Origin: Pseudomonas sp. LS.1a
GTDB lineage: Bacteria > Pseudomonadota > Gammaproteobacteria > Pseudomonadales > Pseudomonadaceae
Direction of reading: 5' to 3'
DNA: 64,000 nt
Assembly (NCBI RefSeq): GCF_022533585.1
Contig: NZ_CP092827.1
Location: forward strand, 3,202,001-3,266,000
The position numbers were made by a program, and so were the translations under genes. Of this stretch, positions 17,774-26,600 are shown piece after piece. Each line of letters opens with the position of its first letter. The first letter of the stretch is position 1. The notes under the pieces are model-generated. The model saw only the letters and a list, made by a program, of their open reading frames with translations. It was not told the origin of the DNA and did no database searches.

Positions 17774-19774
17774 ATGTCCCTTCCAAAGAATCACCTGGAA
17801 CTGCTCAGCCCTGCCCGTGACGTGACCATCGCCCGTGAAGCGATCCTGCACGGCGCAGACGCCATCTACATCGGTGGCCCGAGCTTCGGCGCGCGCCATA
17901 ACGCCTGCAACGAAGTCAGCGATATCGCCGAGCTGGTCAAGTTCGCCCATCGCTACCATGCACGCGTGTTCACCACCATCAACACCATCCTCCACGACAA
18001 CGAACTGGAGCCTGCGCGCAAGCTCATCCACCAGTTGTACGACGCCGGTGTCGATGCGCTGATCGTGCAGGACCTGGGGGTGATGGAACTGGACATCCCG
18101 CCGATCGAGCTGCACGCCAGCACCCAGACCGACATCCGCACACTGGCGCGAGCCAAGTTCCTCGACCAGGCCGGCTTCTCCCAGCTGGTACTGGCCCGTG
18201 AGCTGAACCTGCAGCAAATCCGCGCAATCGCCGCCGAAACCGACGCCGCCATCGAGTTCTTCATCCACGGTGCGCTGTGCGTGGCCTTCTCCGGCCAGTG
18301 CAACATCTCCCATGCGCAGACCGGCCGCAGCGCCAACCGTGGCGACTGCTCGCAAGCCTGCCGCCTGCCCTACACCCTGAAGGATGACCAAGGCCGCGTG
18401 GTCGCGTTCGAGAAGCACCTGCTGTCGATGAAGGACAACAACCAGACCGCCAACCTGGCTGACCTGGTCGATGCCGGCGTGCGCTCGTTCAAGATCGAAG
18501 GCCGCTACAAGGACGTGGGCTACGTGAAGAACATCACCGCCCATTACCGCAAGGAACTCGACGCCATCCTCGAAGGCCGCCCGGAGCTGGCCCGCGCCTC
18601 CAGCGGCCGCACCGAGCACTTTTTCGTGCCCGACCCGGACAAGACGTTCCACCGCGGCAGCACCGACTACTTCGTCACCGACCGCAAGGTCGACATCGGT
18701 GCCTTCGACTCGCCAACCTTCACCGGCCTGCCGGTGGGTGTGGTGGAAAAGGTCGGCAAGCGCGACATTCAAGTCGTCACCGAGGTGCCACTGACCAACG
18801 GCGACGGGCTCAATGTGCTGGTCAAGCGTGAAGTGGTGGGCTTCCGTGCCAACATCGCCGAACCGCGTGGCGAGTTCGAGGAAGACGGCGAGAAGCGCTA
18901 CCGCTACCGCGTCGAGCCCAACGAAATGCCCGAAGGCTTGCACAAGCTGCGGCCCAACCACCCGTTGTCGCGCAACCTCGACCACAACTGGCAGCAGGCC
19001 CTGCAACGCACCTCGGCCGAACGCCGCGTCGGCGTGCAATGGCACGCGGTACTGCGCGAGCAACGCCTGGTGCTGACTGTCACCAGCGAGGAAGGCGTGA
19101 GCGCGCAAGTGGCACTGGACGGCCCGTTCGGCCCGGCCAACAAGCCGCAGCAGGCGCTGGACCAGCTGCACGACCTGCTCGGCCAGCTGGGTACCACCAT
19201 GTACCACGCCGACAGCATCGAGCTGGACGCTCCGCAGGCGTACTTCATCCCCAACTCGCAGCTCAAGGCCCTGCGCCGCGAAGCCGTCGAGGCGCTGACT
19301 GAAGCACGGGTGCAGGCGCACCCGCGTGGCGGGCGCAAGGCCGAGACCACCCCACCGCCGGTATACCCCGAGTCGCACCTGTCGTTCCTGGCCAACGTCT
19401 ACAACCAGAAGGCCCGCGACTTCTACCACCGCCACGGCGTGCAGCTGATCGACGCGGCCTACGAGGCCCATGAAGAGCACGGCGAAGTGCCGGTGATGAT
19501 CACCAAGCATTGCCTGCGCTTTTCCTTCAACCTGTGCCCCAAGCAAGCCAAGGGCGTGACCGGCGTGCGCACCAAGGTGGCGCCGATGCAGCTGATCCAG
19601 GGTGATGAAGTGCTGACCCTGAAGTTCGACTGCAAACCGTGCGAAATGCATGTGATCGGCAAGATGAAAAGCCACATCATCGACCTGCCGACCCCGGGCA
19701 GCGCGGTGGCCCAGGTGGTGGGGCACATCAGCCCGGAAGACCTGCTGAAGACCATTCCCCGCGGGCCGCATTGA
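17774..19774 (+). CDS. rlhA: U32-family 23S rRNA C2501 hydroxylase RlhA (YdcP)
   Basis: 666 residues from ATG 17774 (MSLPKNHLELLSPARD); a GTG at 17750 would add eight residues. The U32 'peptidase' signature cysteines are visible: AFSGQCNISHAQTGRSANRGDCSQACRLPY near residues 175-205 in short blocks, and C-terminal KHCLRFSFNLCPKQ and FDCKPCEMH. The length and the two-part architecture match E. coli RlhA/YdcP, which with prephenate-dependent chemistry makes 5-hydroxycytidine at C2501 of 23S rRNA. A proteolytic role is unlikely. Stand-alone gene flanked by REP pairs. Confidence 0.88.
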   Translation: MSLPKNHLELLSPARDVTIAREAILHGADAIYIGGPSFGARHNACNEVSDIAELVKFAHRYHARVFTTINTILHDNELEPARKLIHQLYDAGVDALIVQDLGVMELDIPPIELHASTQTDIRTLARAKFLDQAGFSQLVLARELNLQQIRAIAAETDAAIEFFIHGALCVAFSGQCNISHAQTGRSANRGDCSQACRLPYTLKDDQGRVVAFEKHLLSMKDNNQTANLADLVDAGVRSFKIEGRYKDVGYVKNITAHYRKELDAILEGRPELARASSGRTEHFFVPDPDKTFHRGSTDYFVTDRKVDIGAFDSPTFTGLPVGVVEKVGKRDIQVVTEVPLTNGDGLNVLVKREVVGFRANIAEPRGEFEEDGEKRYRYRVEPNEMPEGLHKLRPNHPLSRNLDHNWQQALQRTSAERRVGVQWHAVLREQRLVLTVTSEEGVSAQVALDGPFGPANKPQQALDQLHDLLGQLGTTMYHADSIELDAPQAYFIPNSQLKALRREAVEALTEARVQAHPRGGRKAETTPPPVYPESHLSFLANVYNQKARDFYHRHGVQLIDAAYEAHEEHGEVPVMITKHCLRFSFNLCPKQAKGVTGVRTKVAPMQLIQGDEVLTLKFDCKPCEMHVIGKMKSHIIDLPTPGSAVAQVVGHISPEDLLKTIPRGPH

Positions 19775-19790
19775 TCGGTAGCCTGTAGGG

Positions 19791-19878
19791 GCCTCTTCGC
19801 GGGCATGCCCGCTCCCACAGGAACTGCGCGCACCTGTGGGAGCGGGTTTACCCGCGAACACCGGCGTAGCCGGTGCCA
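19791..19878. repeat. REP inverted pair
   Basis: GCCTCTTCGCGGGCATGCCCGCTCCCACAGG faces CCTGTGGGAGCGGGTTTACC in close spacing, followed by the small hairpin CACCGGCGTAGCCGGTG. It lies between the convergent rlhA and sigma-54 activator genes. Confidence 0.88.
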
Positions 19879-19886
19879 TCCACTGC

Positions 19887-21218
19887 TCAGCGCATCTGAT
19901 GCTTGTGCAGCAACCGATAGAAAGTCGGCCGCGATATGCCCAGCACCTTAGCCGCCACGCTCAGGTTGTCACTGTGCCGGCTAAGGACATCGCACAACGC
20001 CTGGCGCTCGGCCCGGTGCTTGTACTCCTCCAGCGTGCCCAGCGGATGCTGCACCTGGTCAAGGGTCTGCAACCCCAGGTCCTGCGCCTCGATTTGCCGG
20101 CCTTCGGCCAGCACCAGCCCGCGCCGTACCCGGTTGGCCAACTCGCGGACATTGCCCGGCCAGTCATGCCGGCCCATGGCCGCCAGAGCATGGTCGCTGA
20201 ACGAACGGGGTCGGCGCCCGGTTTCCAGGCTGTAAAAATGGGCAAAATGACTGGCCAGCATCGACAGATCGCCATGCCGGTCGCGCAAAGGCGCGGTCAC
20301 TACCTGCAACACGTTCAGGCGGTAGTACAGGTCTTCGCGAAAGCGCCCTTGCTCGATGGCCCTCTCCAGGTCTACGTGGGTAGCCGCCAATACCCGCACA
20401 TCCACCGGGATCGGCTGGCTGCCGCCCACCCGCTCAATGTGTTTTTCCTGCAGAAAACGCAGCAGGTTGGCCTGCAACTCCAGCGGCAGGTCGCCGATTT
20501 CATCGAGGAACAACGTGCCACCATGGGCCGCTTCGATGCGCCCGGCTTTGCGCTGATGAGCACCGGTGAAGGCGCCCTTCTCATGGCCGAACAGTTCGGA
20601 CTGGATCAGGTGCTCGGGGATCGCCCCACAGTTGATGGCAATGAACGGTTGCTCGCTGCGCTGCGACTGACGGTGCAGGGTACGCGCCACCAGTTCCTTG
20701 CCGGTACCACTTTCACCGCAGATCAGCACCGGCGATTCGGTGGGCGCCAGCTTGCCCAGCAGCTTGCGCAGCTCACGGATCGGGCGGCTTTCGCCGAGCA
20801 GTTCGTGGCTCGCTTCATCCACCCTCGCCGCCCCTTTGCCACGCAGGCGTGCCATGCCGAACGCCCGGCCCAAGGTGACCTGCACGCGGGAAACGTCGAA
20901 CGGCAGGGTGTGGAAGTCGAAGAACCATTCGCAAACAAAATCGCCGACAGCCGGCATGCGCAGCTGTTCGGCACTGAGCACGGCAATCCATTCGGTATTA
21001 CTGCGCTTGATCAAGTCCTTGACCCCGTCCGGGCGCCTCAGGTGCGACGCCTGCAAGCGCAACAGGCCCACATCGCAAGGATGATCCAGCGCGGCACCGA
21101 GCATGCAGCTGTCCACATCCCAGCCTGCGCTACGCAAACCAGGCAACAAACGGTGACAGTCATCGCAGGGGTCGACAATGAGCAAACGGCGTTGGACGGC
21201 AGGCTGCTGCATGACCAA
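19887..21218 (-). CDS. Sigma-54-dependent activator with degenerate receiver-like N-terminus
   Basis: 443 residues. Residues 1-120 resemble a receiver fold (LLIVDPCDDCHRLLPGL) but the strand expected to end in the phospho-acceptor aspartate reads CDVGLLRLQ, so phosphorylation looks doubtful. The AAA+ domain follows: Walker A GESGTGKELVA near 168, the sigma-54 contact loop GAFTGAHQRK, Walker B GGTLFLDEIGDLP, and DWPGNVRELANRV. The C-terminal Fis-type HTH ends SVAAKVLGISRPTFYRLLHKH. This layout resembles VpsR/FleQ-type second-messenger-responsive activators. It is divergent from the small gene at 21554. ATG could be 21218 or 21212. Confidence 0.88.
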   Translation of the reverse strand: MVMQQPAVQRRLLIVDPCDDCHRLLPGLRSAGWDVDSCMLGAALDHPCDVGLLRLQASHLRRPDGVKDLIKRSNTEWIAVLSAEQLRMPAVGDFVCEWFFDFHTLPFDVSRVQVTLGRAFGMARLRGKGAARVDEASHELLGESRPIRELRKLLGKLAPTESPVLICGESGTGKELVARTLHRQSQRSEQPFIAINCGAIPEHLIQSELFGHEKGAFTGAHQRKAGRIEAAHGGTLFLDEIGDLPLELQANLLRFLQEKHIERVGGSQPIPVDVRVLAATHVDLERAIEQGRFREDLYYRLNVLQVVTAPLRDRHGDLSMLASHFAHFYSLETGRRPRSFSDHALAAMGRHDWPGNVRELANRVRRGLVLAEGRQIEAQDLGLQTLDQVQHPLGTLEEYKHRAERQALCDVLSRHSDNLSVAAKVLGISRPTFYRLLHKHQMR

Positions 21219-21553
21219 TCCTTGGCGCCAGTTTTAGGTTTCTTGAAATAAAACAGTAAGTTGTGGCGCCCGATTAACAGTAGCAACGAATTTGACGGTT
21301 CCCAGTACCGTCTGTCTGCCGAATCATTTTTTTACAATACGTGACGGGAATTTTCGCACTTTATCGACATCACATGGCGGCGTGGGCCAGAACGGATTCG
21401 ACCCTGCAAAAATTTTTTACAACCAATGTGTGACTTGCCCCCGGACAACGAGCATCAGTACACATAACCCCGCGCTGCACTTCGCGATAACCGAGGCGAC
21501 TTTGAAGCAACGCGGACTCACTTCGATGTTTGGGACCATAGAGAGACCGAACC
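21219..21553. promoter_or_regulatory. Divergent promoter region, no gene seen
   Basis: 335 bases, clearly A/T-richer than the flanking genes. It contains the interrupted palindrome GACGGT-N7-ACCGTC (21294-21299, 21307-21312) and T-runs such as CATTTTTTTACAATACG. I could not find a convincing sigma-54 GG-N10-GC promoter. No reading frame of note. Confidence 0.45.
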
Positions 21554-21820
21554 ATGAATGCCCCGCTCCGTGTCAACGAAGCACTGCTGATTGCCGACCA
21601 CGCCTTCGAACCTTTCCAGTGCGTAGCCTGGGATGCACCCAACGGTACTGGTGAACTGAGCCTGGCAGTGATCGACCGGACCAGCACCCGCATCGGCAGC
21701 AAGCAAGTGTCCTCGCGTATTTACTCCGACCCGGCCCAGTGGGCCAGCCTGATCGAGGAAGTGCGCGCCGAACTGTGCGAAAAAGGTTACGACCTGCAAC
21801 CGTGGTCGATGCCGAAATAA
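21554..21820 (+). CDS. Small conserved protein of unknown function
   Basis: 88 residues (MNAPLRVNEALLIADHAFEPFQCVAW at the start, ending KGYDLQPWSMPK). GAGAGACC lies upstream of ATG 21554. No signal peptide or membrane segment. Composition looks like a compact soluble protein. It is divergent from the sigma-54 activator, with a 335-base regulatory gap, so it may be a target of that activator. I do not recognise a named domain. Confidence 0.75.
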   Translation: MNAPLRVNEALLIADHAFEPFQCVAWDAPNGTGELSLAVIDRTSTRIGSKQVSSRIYSDPAQWASLIEEVRAELCEKGYDLQPWSMPK

Positions 21821-21836
21821 TATCGGCTGGCAAACC

Positions 21837-21860
21837 AAGTGCGTGCGCAGCCACGCACTT
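21837..21860. terminator. Hairpin between convergent genes
   Basis: AAGTGCGTG-CGCAGC-CACGCACTT forms a perfect 9-bp stem between the small gene at 21554 and the chlD 3' end. There is no T-run, so factor-independent termination is uncertain. Confidence 0.4.
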
Positions 21861-21926
21861 GTACAACTTCCGGGTTGCTGTTCTGGCAACTTTCCTAATT
21901 GCGACATAGTGTCGCATCGATACTTT

Positions 21927-22601
21927 TCAATCCATCAGCCTGAACTGTTGCAGGTGCTGGTAATCGGCCTGTAGTTGTTGCGCCAGGCGCTGCGCACGGC
22001 CCAGGCGCACCGGCGCCAGTTCCATATCCACCAGCAACGTGGCACACGGCATCGGCTGCACGGCGTTCCAGTGCTGCAGGCGACCGTCGGTAAACACCAG
22101 ACAGCGCAGCGCCTCTTCGGGGTGGGCCCGTTGCCGCGCCAGTAACCAGTGCCGAGCCTGTTCCAGTGCAGCGATCAACGGGGTTCCGCCACCGGCCCCC
22201 AAGGCTTGCAGCCAAGGTTGCAAAGCGGCCGAGGCCTTCAGGCCGTGGCGCTGCCACTGCGGCGTGCGCCCACTGGCGGTAAGCAGGGCCAGCCGGGCAC
22301 GCTGGCGGTAGGCTTGGTCGAACAGCGCCGCCAGCAGCCCTTTGGTTTGCGCCAACGCCTGGTGGCGGCGGGTCGAGGCCGAAGCATCGACGATGACCAA
22401 CCACAGTTCTGCGGGCCTGGCCTGGCGTTGCTGCCAGCACAGGTCCTGGCGCTGGCGTGGCCGGCCTTTGAGCAGGGTCGGCAGCCAGGCCACCCGACCG
22501 GCCGCGGCACTGCGCGACCGGCCCCGGCTGGCGCCGTACTGCTCACCTGTGCCTGCTTTGGCATCCGCCCCTTTGGCAGGTGGCTGGGGGATGCTCAGGG
22601 C
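21927..22601 (-). CDS. chlD: vWA half of chlD, reached by -1 frameshifting from the AAA+ half
   Basis: 224 residues when read from the frameshift site at 22601; the only conventional start in frame would be GTG 22493, which lies after the linker. The integrin-type (vWA) domain has the MIDAS motif DASAS in LWLVIVDASASTRR, the GGGTPL threonine loop and FTDGR. This matches the C-terminal part of the chelatase medium subunit (ChlD/BchD/CobT-like). The frame is open back through the end of the AAA+ gene, and its phase is exactly -1 relative to it. I therefore read both as one gene giving a 340-residue AAA+ protein and a roughly 563-residue AAA+-vWA fusion. Independent initiation at GTG 22493 remains possible. 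Confidence 0.82.
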   Translation of the reverse strand, partial: ALSIPQPPAKGADAKAGTGEQYGASRGRSRSAAAGRVAWLPTLLKGRPRQRQDLCWQQRQARPAELWLVIVDASASTRRHQALAQTKGLLAALFDQAYRQRARLALLTASGRTPQWQRHGLKASAALQPWLQALGAGGGTPLIAALEQARHWLLARQRAHPEEALRCLVFTDGRLQHWNAVQPMPCATLLVDMELAPVRLGRAQRLAQQLQADYQHLQQFRLMD

Positions 22602-22624
22602 TTTTTTGCCCAGTTCGGCACCTC
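22561..22624 (-). promoter_or_regulatory. Programmed -1 ribosomal frameshift signal in chlD
   Basis: Read on the minus strand: a Shine-Dalgarno-like GAGGTG (22624-22619), 11 bases, the slippery heptamer A-AAA-AAG in the correct phase (22607-22601), a 6-base spacer CCCTGA that contains the zero-frame stop, then a stem GCATCC+CCC (22594-22586) pairing with GGGG+C+GGATGC (22571-22561). This is the same three-part layout as E. coli dnaX. All parts are seen in the sequence; efficiency is unknown. Confidence 0.85.
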
Positions 22625-23617
22625 ACGGCGGGCGCCGCTGGCCACCGGCTGCGCTGGCATTGCGCCCCAGTCACCCTGGCCACCCTGTTCGCCAGGGTTA
22701 CCTGCGCCTTGCTGACCGGGCTGCTGCTCAGGCTGCGGCGGCGCGGAAGGCGGGTTGGCCTGGGGCGTAACGCGGCGGCGATGGCGCAAGGCGAACTCGG
22801 CCACTGCATCGACATCGGCTTCTTCGATGGCCGCGCCGCCGCGCCAGGCACAGTGCGCGCGTGCGGCGCGCAGCCAGACCAGGTCGGCGCGCAGGCCGTC
22901 GACCCCGGCGGCGTAGCAGCGTTCGGTGATCCAGGCCAGCGCCTGGTCGTCCAGGGCAATGCCGGCCAGGGCGTGGCGCGCCGCCTGGCAGCGCTCGCGC
23001 AATTGCGCCTGGGCCTCGGCCCATTGCGCGCAGAAGGCCTGCGGATCGCTGTCAAAGGCCAGGCGGCGGCGAATGATCTGCTGACGCGCCTCAGGCTCGG
23101 GCAAGCCTTCAAGCGCCACATTCAGGCCAAAGCGATCGAGCAGCTGTGGGCGCAACTCGCCCTCCTCCGGGTTCATGGTGCCGATCAGCACGAAACGGGC
23201 ACTGTGCCGGTGCGAGATGCCATCACGCTCGACGCGGTTGGTGCCACTGGCGGCCACGTCGAGCAACAGGTCTACCAAGGTGTCAGGCAACAGATTGACT
23301 TCATCGACATACAACACGCCACCATCGGCCTGGGCCAGCACACCCGGGGAAAACTGCGCCTTGCCCTGCCCCAGCGCGGCATCCAGGTCGAGGGTGCCGA
23401 CCAACCGTTCTTCGCTGGCGCCCAGTGGCAGGGTGACGAACGGTCCCTCACCGAGCAGGTCAGCCAGGCCTCGGGCCAGGGTACTCTTGGCCATGCCGCG
23501 CGGCCCCTCGATCAGCACGCCGCCGATCTTCGGGTCGATGGCGGTCAGGCACAGCGCCAGTTTCAAGTCGTCCGCACCAACCACGGCGGCCAGCGGAAAT
23601 TGCACGGGTTCACTCAT
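22595..23617 (-). CDS. chlD: AAA+ subunit of cobalt chelatase (ChlI-like, zero-frame product of chlD)
   Basis: 340 residues. Walker A is GPRGMAKST near residues 38-46, Walker B GGVLYVDEVNLLPDTLV, and the sensor/arginine-finger region GTMNPEEGELRPQLLDRFGL. This is the MgCh/ChlI-type AAA+ ATPase that drives metal insertion by the large chelatase subunit. After residue 275 comes a Pro/Gln/Gly-rich linker (PPSAPPQPEQQPGQQ), and the frame stops one codon after the A-AAA-AAG slippery site. ATG 23617 lies one base after the cobN stop. No separate small-subunit gene is present, so this short product probably serves as small subunit and the frameshifted fusion as medium subunit. Confidence 0.9.
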   Translation of the reverse strand: MSEPVQFPLAAVVGADDLKLALCLTAIDPKIGGVLIEGPRGMAKSTLARGLADLLGEGPFVTLPLGASEERLVGTLDLDAALGQGKAQFSPGVLAQADGGVLYVDEVNLLPDTLVDLLLDVAASGTNRVERDGISHRHSARFVLIGTMNPEEGELRPQLLDRFGLNVALEGLPEPEARQQIIRRRLAFDSDPQAFCAQWAEAQAQLRERCQAARHALAGIALDDQALAWITERCYAAGVDGLRADLVWLRAARAHCAWRGGAAIEEADVDAVAEFALRHRRRVTPQANPPSAPPQPEQQPGQQGAGNPGEQGGQGDWGAMPAQPVASGARREVPNWAKKP

Positions 23618-23618
23618 T

Positions 23619-26600
23619 TCAAGCCTGTTCCTCGCCGTCGAGCAGTTGTTCCTCAAGGGCTTCGCGGTACTCGCCCGGCGCCTGCCACAGGCCGCGCTGC
23701 TGGGCCTCCAGCAAACGCTCGGTAAGGTCGCGCAGGGCCTCGGGGTTGTGCTCGCGCATGAAATCGCGGGTCGCCGGGTCGAGCACGTAGGCATCGGCCA
23801 GCGCCTGGTAATGATGGTCGTCGATCAGTTGCGTGGTGGCGTCGAAGGCGAACAGGTTGTCGACTGTCGCCGCCATCTCGAAGGCGCCTTTGTAGCCATG
23901 GCGCTTGACCCCGTCGATCCACTTCGGGTTCAACGCCCGGGCACGGATGACCCGGTTCAACTCTTCCTTGAGGGTACGGATGCGCGGCCGGTCGGCCTGG
24001 CTGTGGTCGCCGTGGTAGCTGGCCACTGCCGCACCGGACAAGGTTTCCGATGCCGCCAGCATGCCACCCTGGAACTGGTAATAGTCGTTGGAATCGAGCA
24101 GGTCGTGCTCGTGGTTGTCCTGGTTCTGCAGCACCGCCTGCACCTTGGCCAGGCGCTGGGCGAACTGGGCGCGTGCCGGGGTACCGTCGTCGCTGGCGCC
24201 GTAGGCATAGCCACCGTGGTTGAGGTAAACCTCGGCCAGGTCGTCGCGGCTGTGCCACAGGCGCCCGTCGATGGCGTTCTGCACTCCGGCACCGTAGGCC
24301 CCGGGCTTGGCACCGAACACCCGCCAGCCGGCCTGGCGCGCAGCCTGCTCGGCGTCAACGCCCTGCGCCTGCAGCGCGGCACGCTCGCTACGCACGCGGG
24401 CGGCCAAGGGGTTGAGCTCATCGGGTTCGTCCAGCGCGGCCACCGCCTGCACTGCCGCATCGAACAGGCGGATGAGGTTGCCGAAGGCATCACGGAAAAA
24501 GCCGGAAACGCGCAAGGTCACGTCCACCCGCGGGCGGTCGAGCAGGCTGAGCGGCAAGATTTCGAAATCGTCGACCCGCTGGCTGCCGGTGGCCCACACC
24601 GGTCGCACGCCCATCAGCGCCATGGCCTGGGCGATGTCATCGCCGCCGGTACGCATGGTTGCCGTGCCCCACACCGACAGGCCGAGCTGGCGCAGGTGAT
24701 CACCGTGGTCCTGCAGGTGGCGCTCGAGGATCAGGTTGGCCGAGGCGAAGCCCAGGCGCCAGGCGGTGGTGGTGGGCAGGTTGCGCACGTCCACGGTGTA
24801 GAAATTGCGACCGGTGGGCAGCACGTCCAGGCGCCCACGGCTGGGCGCGCCACTGGGACCGGCGGGCACGAAACGCCCGGCCAGCGCCGCCAACAGGCCA
24901 TGCATTTCAGCGCTGCCGCAGGCGTCCAGGCTGGGGGCCACCGCTTCGCGCAGCGCCTGCACCACGTCGTGTACCGGCTGCCATTCGCTCAGGGCCGGTA
25001 ACTGGGCGGTTCCGCCCAGCGCCTGGTCGATCACCTGCAGCGCCAACAGCTCGAGGCGTTCGCGGGTATCGCCACAGGTGCGCCAGGGCTCGCTGCTCAT
25101 GGCCTGCAACTGCTCAGGGCGTGCGCCCTGCCATGGCTGGCCAAGTTCGCAATCGAGCGGGTCAAAGCCCGGCACCAGCGCCTTGGCCAGGGCCCGCAGC
25201 AGGCTGGCATTGCCGCCGCGACCGTCGCCGCGCTCGACCCGCAACAGCGCCAGCAAGGTATCCAGGCGCAGCCGGCCCTCAGGCGATTGGCCGAACACAT
25301 GCAGGCCATCGCGAATCTGCGATTCCTTCAAGTCACACAGGTAGGTATCCAGGCGCGGCAGCCACACGGCGGCATCGTCCAGTTGGCCTTCCAGCTGCAG
25401 TTCGCGGTCGATGTGGTTGGCCTTGACCAGCTCGAGAATGTCGCGTTGCAACTCGCGGGCCCGCCGCGGGTCGAGCAGCTGTGCTTCGTAGAACTCGTCG
25501 GCCAATTGCTCCAGGTGGCGCAACGGGCCATAGGTTTCGGCACGGGTGAGCGGTGGCATCAGGTGGTCGATGATCACCGCCTGGGTGCGGCGCTTGGCCT
25601 GGGCCCCCTCGCCCGGGTCGTTGACGATAAACGGGTAGATGTTCGGCAACGGGCCGAGCAAGGCGTCCGGCCAGCACTGCGCCGACAACCCGACGCCCTT
25701 GCCGGGCAGCCATTCGAGGTTGCCGTGCTTGCCGACGTGGATCACCGCGTCGGCGGCAAAGGCATGGCGCAACCAGAAGTGAAACGCCAGGTAACCGTGC
25801 GGCGGCACCAGGTCGGGGTCGTGGTACACCGCGCTGGGATCCACCTGGTAACCCCGCGCCGGCTGGATGCCGACGAAGGTCAAGCCAAAGCGCAGGCCGG
25901 CCACCATCAGCCGGCCACTGCGGTACATCGGGTCCTGCTGCGGCGGCCCCCAGCGCTCCAGCACCGCCTGGCGGTTGGCCTCGGGCAGGCGCTCGAAGGC
26001 GGCCTGGTAGTCGGCCAGGCTCAGGCTCTGCGCGCAGGGGCGCAGGTCCAGCTGGTCGAGGTCGTTGGTCACGCCGCCGAGCAACTGGTGGATCAGTTGC
26101 GTGCCGCTGCCCGGCAAGTCGGCCAGCGGGTAGCCTTCGGCCTGCAGGGCCTTGAGGATGTTCAGCGCGGCCGCCGGCGTGTCCAGGCCAACGCCGTTGC
26201 CTATGCGGCCATCCCGGGTCGGGTAGTTGGCCAGCACCAAGGCCACGCGCTTCTGGGCATTCGGCAGGCGCGCCAGCTCGACCCAGCGACGGGCCAGCTC
26301 GGCGACAAAGTCCATGCGTTCGGGGTGAGCGCGGTAGCAGACCACGTCGGACTGGCTGCGCTCGCTGCGCCAGGCCATGTCCTTGAAGCTGATCGGGCGG
26401 GTGATGATGCGCCCGTCCAGTTCGGGCAAGGCAATGTGCATGGCCAGGTCACGCGCCCCCAGGCCCTGCTCGCTGGCCTCCCAGCCGGGCTGGTTGTCTT
26501 GCGCGCAGATGGCCTGCAGCACCGGAATGTCGCGACGGAACGGGCGCAGGTTGGGGCGTTCGGGGCTGGACAGGGCAAAGCCGGTGGTGTTGACCAGCAC

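Noticed and set aside
17627..19879. A 750-codon open frame antisense to rlhA
   Set aside because: Its ends translate REP sequence (KPAPTG-like strings), and RlhA cysteine motifs are clear on the plus strand.
21927..22493. vWA gene as an independent gene starting at GTG 22493
   Set aside because: The GTG has no clear ribosome binding site and the frame extends back to the slippery site in the exact -1 phase. Kept only as an alternative in the annotation.
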